Under the pieces are notes generated by a model. It saw only the letters and a program-made list of their open reading frames with translations, did not search any database and had not been told where the DNA came from. This document shows positions 20,043 through 27,602 of a DNA stretch of 27,602 nt, one piece after another. The position numbers were made by a program, and so were the translations under genes. The stretch lies in the NCBI GenBank assembly GCA_000226015.1, contig JH153665.1, positions 16,076 through 43,677 of the forward strand, read 5' to 3'. Within the stretch, counting starts at the first letter, position 1; the number at the start of each line of letters is the position of its first letter. The DNA comes from Mnemiopsis leidyi (lineage: Eukaryota; Ctenophora; Tentaculata; Lobata; Bolinopsidae).

Positions 20043-20221
20043 CTGCAAAAACTCACATAGGAACGCGAACGAGGAAAAAAATCTTAGAGTCAGAAAAAAC
20101 TTACACTTGAGATTGTTTCTCTGTTATATTATGTGTCAAAACTCAAAACATTGCTATAAATAGGAACAGAAAACCTTCATGCTGCATAGCAACAACTGAT
20201 GTTATTGTTAACACCCCATAT

Positions 20222-20262
20222 AAAATTAGAACCCCTTACCTGAAAAGCAAGAAAACTAAAGC
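20222..20262 (-). promoter_or_regulatory. Recursive-splicing (ratchet) type motif: acceptor abutting donor
   Basis: The minus strand reads TTTAGTTTTCTTGCTTTTCAG directly followed by GTAAGGGG, boundary 20240/20239. This pyrimidine tract-CAG|GTAAG arrangement is the form of zero-length exons used in recursive splicing. It lies between the annotated K2P stop and the candidate acidic last exon, inside the intron that such an alternative form would need. Confidence 0.35.
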
Positions 20263-20379
20263 ATAGACTTTAACTTAAAGCTACATCAGCGGTATGCAAA
20301 TGCCATTAAATGTTTTCCAACATGTGGAATTTAGAAACGGCTGACTGTTTTAAACAAACGGATTGCCTTGACTGGGTGC

Positions 20380-20385
20380 TTTATT
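20380..20385 (-). terminator. AATAAA polyadenylation signal right after the K2P stop
   Basis: On the minus strand AATAAA begins 8 nt after the TGA at 20393. The standard K2P transcript would therefore have a very short 3' UTR if this signal is used. Confidence 0.4.
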
Positions 20386-20392
20386 AAAGCAA

Positions 20393-23300
20393 TCACGACA
20401 CTGTATCGGCCTCTGTAATAGGGATGAGATTACTGTCTCCGCCCACGTTAGAGGAGCGGGTGGGAGGTGACTCCCTCAACCTTCCTCCACCCTTTTTCAA
20501 CCTGATAGTTCTAACCCTCGTCAATGTTCGTTTCTGAATTTTCCTGCACTTGAGATCAATCCATTTCCGTTGTTTACCAAACACTTTTCTGTACATCTGG
20601 AAGAAGAAAGAGGTGATGGAGATACCGAAGGGGAGAAGGATAAAGGCGACAGTAAGGATGTTAATAACCGCTGGGATGTGGGCAGGCTGCTCGCTTACGT
20701 CCCGAAACTCGTCCCCAAACCCGATAGAGGTGAACCTGATCACCTGCCAGTACAGTTCGTCTACTACAGACTTTTGTTCCTGAAAGTTGGGGTTCTTTCG
20801 AGAGGGATGTTCTAATGAGTTTTAATGTGTAAGAGGATCAAATAGTTTAATTCAGCGTTCAGCAGTTTGAATTTAATTGACGTAGACTAATGAAAGAAGA
20901 TAAAGCCGTGACATTGACATACACATTGTTGTATAAATTAAACTATTTGTTGCATAAATTTTAAAAAAATCACGAGTGTTCATCATGAATTACTTAAGAC
21001 CGATTTCTGGAAAGCACGATAAAATGACCTCGTGAAAACATTAGTTCACAGCCCAAAACCAATATCATGGAAATCGTTAATCATTGTCTCGGAAAAAATT
21101 AACCTATATAATTTCAAAATAGTTTGATGCACCAACAGCAAATTTAAAGCGTTAGGTGTATTCGTCATCGATGTTGTTCGTGGCACCCGTTCATGCAAGC
21201 ACATATTTTAGATGCTATCAAACGCTTTTTAGAGGTGATCTTATGTTTGGTTTGAAGCTTCAAGTTCATTGAAAAACCCGTTCTACCAAAAATATCTAGA
21301 TCGCTGTTTTCGGTGGAAAATTGCTGGCATATGCTACGAGAGTACTGGTTATAAAAAACCTTGCTACCTTGCTACTACTCCCTCCCCTATGTACGTCAGG
21401 ATGTTTATTGGGCTTCTTCTGCAATTTACAGACAATCGGGTAGTATTCAATGAAACATTGAGTTAAGTAAAAACTGCTTCGAAGGCTCACATTGACATAT
21501 AATTAAGATTTTATTAAAATTGAATGCAGAAGATTTATTGTAAAGGCACATGTTGTTACTATAACATAAATGAACGTATTATATTATATTCCTGTTATCG
21601 TGAAACCCATATCATGATCATTTAGAGTTTTGGGAAGGTAACTTAATTAGTGATGCTGGATTGATTAGTAATTATTACCTGAATGGGAGTCCACAGGAAA
21701 ACAAGAAGCAGGAGATAAGACCAGAGTATGAAATTAGCCAGAAACAATTTTGTGAGTAATCTGACTACCTCCCCAGGGTTTCGTCTGAAAGTTGGTTCAT
21801 CAATCAACAGCCAATTAGTTTTAAAGTAACGTTCGACTTCCGTATCCTTTTTAGTACTGTGGCTTATTGAGTTATATTATGCATTTATGCATGTTTTGTG
21901 CAACGATCAAAGTATTTACATCTACAAATTAGTCCGTGATCACCATAACAAACCTCCAATGGTTCTGGATTTACATTTCCACCTCTGCAAACGTTCCTCA
22001 CCTGATACAAGTAAATAAAAGCTGGGAAAGAGCGTTCAAGGCGGTAGATATGGCAAGGTAGGCGTAGCTGAGGTACACCGCATATACCGGGATCCCTAAC
22101 AGCGCGTATATAACTGACAGTGCCTTGGAGAGGTTGTTGTGGGGGGCTGTCACTCCGTAACCTTCAGGGAGGGAATGGAGATTATTCAAACCACCACCTA
22201 AATGTTCTACTTCAAAGTCAAAATTTCTTTCCACTAGTACTTATATGTATGTATACTTTTTGCTATGTATACTTTTTATACTATACTAGTATTAAAGAAT
22301 TAAATGAGATAGAAGCATGCACTGACGTACCGATTGTAGAAAGTATAGTAAGGCAGTAATGGAGAGAGCCTGTGTACTGCCACATTTTCTCTCCAGCTTT
22401 TGAGTTTCCTTTTTCACACATCTCCATTTGTAGTGAAAGTAACTGTGGGAGTTTAACTTGATGGTGATTGATCATAGACATCGATCAGTTACTTCAAAAA
22501 TCAAGCAGAAAACGGAGAAAAAGACAATTATTATTTGTAGCGACCTCTGCACCCTCCTTAGATATCTATTCAATCTATCGAAATGTAGCAAAACTTTTAA
22601 TTCTACTGAAGACTTGCAAGAATAAGCACCCTAGCTTTCCCGTTAAGAACGCTTGTTTTTTTTAAGAGAAATGGTTAGCTTATGATACTGGTCACTGCAT
22701 AGAGTTCACCCCTTTAAGCAAACTTACTTTCTCATATAATTCAGCTATATATTCATGCCTAGTTTTATTCTGAAATTGGTTACGAAAATAAAATCACACA
22801 CAGGTCAATTCCTCGATGTCTACAATCGGTTATTATGGGCAACAAAGTTTCACTGCAGAAAATAGATATGCAGCACGTTTATTTTACACTGAATATGGAT
22901 CTGATCATATATATTTTCATGGAGCAGCATGAACGACTGCAATACTCGTTACCAATCAAAGATCAATATCTTAGATGCATTACACACGTAACAATTTAAG
23001 CATTAAAAGCCAGACTTGAATGAAATTTATGACTGCACGTGCACAAACACAGCGACTCATATAGATTACAATTGCAGATCTCACCTGGGGCAGAATATTT
23101 TTGGAGTTATTTATGTGGTTCATGAGATGAACTTTAGCTTCGTAATCCCCTAGCCGCTCCTTCGTCTCAGCCTGCAGCCACAGGATGATTAAACAATTCA
23201 TAGATACAGTCCGTGAAGTCGCGCTGTTTCGACTTAATCTTACTTCTTGGTCAAAAACTTAAAGTTAACAGGGAATCACGGCTATGGTTGAACAAGACAT

Positions 23301-24091
23301 AATAAGTTACAGGTAAATTACAATTGAGTTATTTTTACAACTACTATAATTAGTACCTAATCAAAAGAAATTAATAATAGTATCACATATAAGATTTTAT
23401 ATTAAGATTATACCTTTCCCTCGATGTAAACGAACACAAACGTTCCAAACAAAATAAATATGATGTTTGCGATGAGGATAGCAATAGAATATCCAAGACC
23501 ACTGTTTATTTTTTTACTGTTGAATAACATCTGAAAGAATTTAAAATTTAAGATTTAAAGCTTGGGAATGTAAAAGTTGGAGTAACAATGGAAGCACTTA
23601 TTGTATTGGCTTTGACTCGATCATTCGATCAATCAAGAAGACTGCAGAAATGTTTATGTTAAATTAAATGTGTTATAAACCATATGGAATGAAAATTTGA
23701 TTTTGGAACTGCATGAAATGAAGAACGGGTCCATTGTTTGAGCCATTTAAGCATGCATTAATTATTCACTAATGCACCAATTATTCACAAATACACTCAA
23801 TAAAAGCATCAACACAGCCAATCAAAGAAACACACTTGATCGTACTTTATAATGGATACCAGACAATGGCTCCACTGTACCAGCACGCCGTTTTATAAGG
23901 TCTTCTAGATCACGGCGCCTCATACTTCCCGCCAAAATAACAGAGCTTCTATGCACCATTGTTACTGAACTTCGCCTGTTTCCCACGATGCTCCGATTAA
24001 GCAATCCATTGGAGGCAGTACGGTTAGATCCAGAGCTCAGAGAATTGCGGTCAAGAGACTGGTTGCTATGGACTAACATGGAATCCAACAT
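20393..24091 (-). CDS. Two-pore-domain potassium (K2P, KCNK-type) channel subunit, seven coding exons, 404 aa
   Basis: Coding exons, minus strand: 24091-23846, 23530-23414, 23171-23085, 22442-22331, 22161-22002, 21784-21679 and 20779-20393 (TGA). Phases 0,0,0,1,2,0 agree. Residues 1-82 are a cytosolic N-terminus with RRSS at 39-42 and RRR at 58-60. TM1 is about 94-116 and is followed by the extracellular cap, with sequon N142-N-S. Pore helix 1 leads to filter TIGYG (186-190), and intron 4 splits the first filter glycine, a position conserved among K2P genes. TM2 is about 201-223 and TM3 254-272. Filter 2 is SIGFGD (294-299), TM4 about 314-336, then a basic 68-residue tail. Such subunits dimerise in the plasma membrane and carry background potassium current. 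The Ser replacing the usual first Thr of filter 2 is unusual. An in-frame TAA 12 nt before ATG supports this start if the exon extends upstream. The K2P subfamily could not be fixed. Confidence 0.93.
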
Positions 24092-25327
24092 TCTGCAACG
24101 ACCTTACGACCAAAGCTATTGGATACAGGTGTTCAGTAAATTCGAATATGCTACCATAAGCTTAATTTCATGTAATAGACGATTAAGCCGTTAAGCCGAT
24201 AATTGACGTTAAGAACACCTTATTTCTATAAAAAAGTGAAGACAGGAAAATATCCCTATTACAACACCAGTTCTAGTAACAGCTGTCCCGATAAACGATC
24301 TGCGGTTTAACGACACTAAGTTTCCACAACTCACATGTCCTGGAACAGGAAACTTTAGAACTGATAATTGTCAATAAACGGTGTGAGGTGTTGTGCTAGA
24401 TCTGCTCGTTAGATCAGTAGAATAACAAGAGACCTGCCTAAATAGATTCCACTGAAGATTGTTAGCTGAACAGCACTATGAGTAAAGCTGGTACGTCTTA
24501 AAGAATCACAGTGCTTCTTGCATTGGCCATTGACCCTTCGTGCATAGCCCCAGGGGCAATTTAAGCTTTTTTAAGTTATGACGTTATGTAGTTAAATAAA
24601 CCTAAAAATTTGAAGTAGAAGATTTAAGAGGAATTTACTTTTACTATCAGTATCATGCCAAATTTATATGACTTAACATTTCCGCCGAGTAGTAAAAGTT
24701 CTCCTGGGTGAGTGGTGAAATCTGGCATCAAAATAGATATTACAATTGGAACAAAACGGCCGATACAGTGCTTTGTTTTCAGATCTGCATACTTCATTAC
24801 TTCATGCAGCCATGCCCAGTTATTGGAATAGTGGAATACTTGCTAAAATAGGATTTTTCATCCTTGTAGCTCGAAACTTCCTAATGAAGTCGCAATTAGC
24901 GTCAATGCGTCATTGAGGAAACGCGACTCGGACTGGATAGGCATCTCGTTCTAATTATGAATACATAATTTTCCATCACTTCCAGCTTTTTACCGACTTA
25001 ACACTCATTTGGTGAACAACGTGGGATTGTTCATTTTGCTTTTATCAAACACATATGAAACATATGTGGTGGCAGCAGGTCCCATGAATGACGCGATTTG
25101 CAATAGAAGCTCATACTTCCTGTTTGAAATTGGTACATTACCTGTTAGCATTAGGGTTTAGGGATTTTGAGCCCGTAAGAGTTAAATCCGTATTAGCTCC
25201 CTCATTCCTTTAAGTGAAGTGAGCACGCAAAATGTTATTCGTTTGCTAAAATTCCTCAACAAACATCAAATCATGCTTTAAAGCAGCTGGTTAAAAAAAT
25301 TATACAATTTATCTAATATCTACTTAC
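24092..25327. other. Upstream region of the K2P gene
   Basis: Holds a possible short plus-strand exon (24651-24707, listed separately) but no other supported feature. On the plus strand an ATG with the donor-like GGTACGT stands near 24478-24495; it encodes only four complete codons and was not used. Confidence 0.3.
24651..24707 (+). CDS. Possible short coding exon on the plus strand
   Basis: A good acceptor (TTTACTTTTACTATCAG, ending 24650) and a good donor (GTGAGT at 24708) flank 57 nt containing ATG at 24655, four nt after the acceptor. The frame MPNLYDLTFPPSSKSSP is open into the donor (phase 2). No convincing downstream partner was found; a phase-compatible acceptor at about 26565 gives only a short tail. 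It lies antisense to the possible K2P 5' introns. Confidence 0.22.
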
Positions 25328-25348
25328 CCCCCGCAGTTCTCCTTGTAA
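25328..25348 (-). CDS. Possible 21-nt microexon upstream of the K2P gene
   Basis: On the minus strand TTTCATGTTTCAG (acceptor) and GTAAGT (donor) enclose exactly 21 nt. Read as T-TAC-AAG-GAG-AAC-TGC-GGG-GG it would join, in frame, to the K2P first coding exon if that uses the GTTGCAG acceptor 1 nt before ATG. The result extends the N-terminus by YKENCGG. The phase agreement may be chance, and the exon may be non-coding. Confidence 0.3.
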
Positions 25349-25942
25349 CTGAAACATGAAATTATGTAATAATTCAAACATTGTCGAATTCTAAGTAAAC
25401 AGTCCTAAAAACTAAAAGGAATGGAGATCTTAAAGCATTTACGATGGGTTTTGTTATTGATCTAAAACTAAAAGTCTAAATAACGATCTACCATCTATTA
25501 ACAAAATGTGTGATTTGTACATTCTATTAATAGCACTTTTAACAATTTTATTTTGGATTGTAAGAATTTAATTCGTAAACTTGAAAGACAAAGCTTCAGT
25601 ATTGCTGCCTTGCGCAAACGTTTTGAAGTCTTTGTCGACAAGTATTTTAATATTTGGGGAAAATTTGGAGTGAATTTAACTTCTGAGCATGTGTTTTAGC
25701 ATGGCACGTCATTCATTCTTTTAGCTCTTACAGTTCTTTTTATTTGATATTCAGTTCGTTTTACCTAATATTAACATTTTTAGCTAGCCGATGGTATTCA
25801 GAGGGCATTAATGTAATGTACTGTGAACTGGTCCCAAGTCCAGTCGCCATCTTGTCATTTATGTCAAATAACCGTGTTTAGTCATTGACTACTGATTCTT
25901 ACAATCGTGAACAAAAATATATTTGAAGGTATTGTAACTTAC
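25349..25942. other. AT-rich interval between the two candidate microexons
   Basis: No exon, repeat or RNA gene was recognised here. Confidence 0.3.
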
Positions 25943-25968
25943 CTGTAGAGTGCACTTAGCTTATGTAG
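25943..25968 (-). ncRNA. Possible 26-nt 5' exon upstream of the K2P gene
   Basis: On the minus strand CATTTTACTTTTAG and CAG|GTAAGT flank 26 nt. One frame (CTA CAT AAG ...) is open and ends in phase 2, matching the 21-nt microexon downstream. An in-frame TAG sits at the acceptor itself, so there is no start codon, and it is probably 5' UTR if real. The feature type is nominal: this is a candidate untranslated exon, not an RNA gene. Confidence 0.22.
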
Positions 25969-27201
25969 CTAAAAGTAAAATGTTCTGTGCTGGTTGGCAG
26001 AATCAACAGTTTTTTATTTTTCTAATGACATGGCAGTAGGCAACAGTAAGCAACTACGTTATACTTGATACAAACACGTCACCCTTCCATCGTTTATATC
26101 TACTTGTTTGGAGTGTAATAGGGCGGGAACGAAAGTGAAAAGAACTTTACATTTAAATACTGGATTTAATTTAATTCAATCATCAAATATATTTAAAAAA
26201 CGCTACATCTGTAGCCATGTCTAAGCATTTCCAAATTGCCTACGCCAAGGATCTCCTGCAAAAGTCAATAACAAAAATAATTAAGGTTATAGAAGTGTGT
26301 GGAAAAGTTGGAAAAATTGCGCTCTTTATATGATAATGAAATTATACGTCCTTGATCTCTATGAGCGAATGTTCTAATTTTAAGGCTAGAAAATGGCCAA
26401 TTGATATGATCACTCACAAATTAGCCAAAATGGCCACAAATTGTTCATAAAGTTAAAGCGGCCTGGGCCGTTAAAGCAGATTCAGAAGGATTTAATGGTA
26501 AGTGTACAATAAACAAAAGCCATTTTAATTTGATTATAAATTCTCCTCGAATTTGATGTTTTAGTTCTATACCCATCATTTGTTTGGTGAGGTTTCCATA
26601 TTATATAATTGACAATTTATAAAGGGTTTATAATCTGAAAAATGCAACATTAAAAATCCCTGGATACTATGTCAAAGAAATATGTAAGCAATAGCAGATA
26701 GAACAATCTATCATAATAATTGGCTCTAATGATTATTCATATTTAGTTTTCGATTTTCTATAATGAATTCTATTTCTAAGTCATCTCTCAAATGGCTACC
26801 GTTAATGATTGCAATTATGATGACCTCCACATCATTCAAATGATGAAATACATGCAGCATCCGGTTCTTATAGGATTTCTGAACTTCAGTGAACGATCAA
26901 ACTGTTAACTGATATAATAGTGGTTCTCAAAGAGATGTTACCGTCATCGAATTATCATGTGAACCAGGTCGTTAACAACTAATCAGTAACCACTAAAACT
27001 GGCACAAAGGATCACTACCAAACCTATTTCGTCAATACTGTTACTACAACCTATCGTGATAAGTGCTGTAGGATGAGCCAGTCTACTGCAGGGTTATGTG
27101 CTGCACTGCAATGGTGCGGTGGAGTGACAACACAAGGAAATTAGGTACAAATCAGACTCGCACCGTCCGCCGTTTGACACTAATCATCAATCGTACAATT
27201 T
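25969..27201. other. AT-rich intergenic DNA, little identified
   Basis: A 38-codon plus frame starting at about 26217 (MSKHFQIAYAKDLLQKS...) has an AGCC-ATG context and a strong plus-strand donor GTAAGT occurs near 26505, but no connected model could be built. The rest is AT-rich without recognised repeats. Confidence 0.3.
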
Positions 27202-27602
27202 GATTGTTCCAATTAGTGACGTGGTAGTAGGGACTGTGTGGTGATTGTTCCAATTAGTGACGTGGTAGTAGGGACTGTGTGGTGATTGTTCCAATTAGTG
27301 ACGTGGTAGTAGGGACTGTGTGGTGATGTAGTGACGTGGTAGTAGGGACTGTGTGGTGATGTAGTGACGTGGTAGTAGGGACTGTGTGGTGATGTAGTGA
27401 CGTGGTAGTAGGGACTGTGTGGTGATGTAGTGACGTGGTAGTAGGGACTGTGTGGTGATGTAGTGACGTGGTAGTAGGGACTGTGTGGTGATGTAGTGAC
27501 GTGGTAGTAGGGACTGTGTGGTGATGTAGTGACGTGGTAGTAGGGACTGTGTGGTGATGTAGTGACGTGGTAGTAGGGACTGTGTGGTGATGTAGTGACG
27601 TG
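27202..27602. repeat. Minisatellite with a switch from 41-bp to 33-bp units, running off the window
   Basis: Three identical 41-bp units (GATTGTTCCAATTAGTGACG, then TGGTAGTAGGGACTGTGTGGT) start at 27202, 27243 and 27284. From 27325 the unit is 33 bp: the first 14 bases become GATGTA, while the AGTGACGTGGTAGTAGGGAC core and TGTGTGGT end are unchanged. About 8.4 copies of the short unit follow to the window edge with no visible substitution. The shared core is one ancestral sequence with an internal deletion. Confidence 0.95.

Noticed and set aside
22691..22990. Possible extra K2P exon in the long intron between exons 3 and 4
   Set aside because: Exons 3 and 4 join in phase 0 and give a cap domain of normal length; no flanked open segment was seen.
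27202..27602. Regular repeats resembling a CRISPR array
   Set aside because: Units abut without variable spacers and the genome is clearly animal; it is a minisatellite.

Overview
This window is nuclear DNA of an invertebrate animal. It is AT-rich, its genes are split by introns with ordinary GT..AG borders, and it carries animal-specific families (a two-pore potassium channel and a secreted Kazal/SPARC/thyroglobulin protein) plus the 3' end of a LINE retrotransposon. Nothing prokaryotic is present: there are no operons, rRNA genes or CRISPR arrays. The lineage cannot be fixed by eye. The gene set and possible spliced-leader acceptors would suit a hydrozoan or ctenophore, but that is a guess.

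Four protein-coding genes are well supported. (1) 4939-6167, minus: a four-exon gene for a 170-residue DUF218 (SanA/YdcF/ElyC-like) protein with a 51-bp minisatellite in intron 1. (2) 14233-15223, plus: one coding exon for an unrecognised 325-residue, Ser-rich, mostly disordered protein. (3) 15391-17894, minus: a seven-exon gene for a compact 249-residue testican/SPARC-family protein (signal peptide, Kazal, EF-hand EC domain, thyroglobulin type 1). Genes 2 and 3 are tail to tail, with stop codons 167 bp apart. (4) 20393-24091, minus: a seven-exon, 404-residue K2P channel. A candidate alternative acidic last exon (19966-20042), a motif resembling a recursive splice point (20240/20239) and two possible upstream microexons (25328-25348 and 25943-25968) may belong to it.

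Weaker gene models are a plus-strand terminal exon with a PPAY motif (2179-2391), a three-exon plus-strand model (7550-9223), a minus-strand terminal exon (9575-9686) and a short plus-strand exon (24651-24707).

The rest is repeat-rich non-coding DNA. It holds a LINE tail at 1-500, a 343-bp TIR element at 3580-3922, a roughly 460-bp foldback element at about 10203-10661, a dispersed repeat in three copies, a GC-rich repeat fragment near 6600-6775, and tandem arrays at 4690-4812, 5819-6030, 12890-12994 and 27202-27602. The genes do not form an obvious functional cluster. A recurring feature is a good splice acceptor 1-13 nt upstream of the start codon in all four well-supported genes, which points to short 5' UTR introns or spliced-leader trans-splicing.
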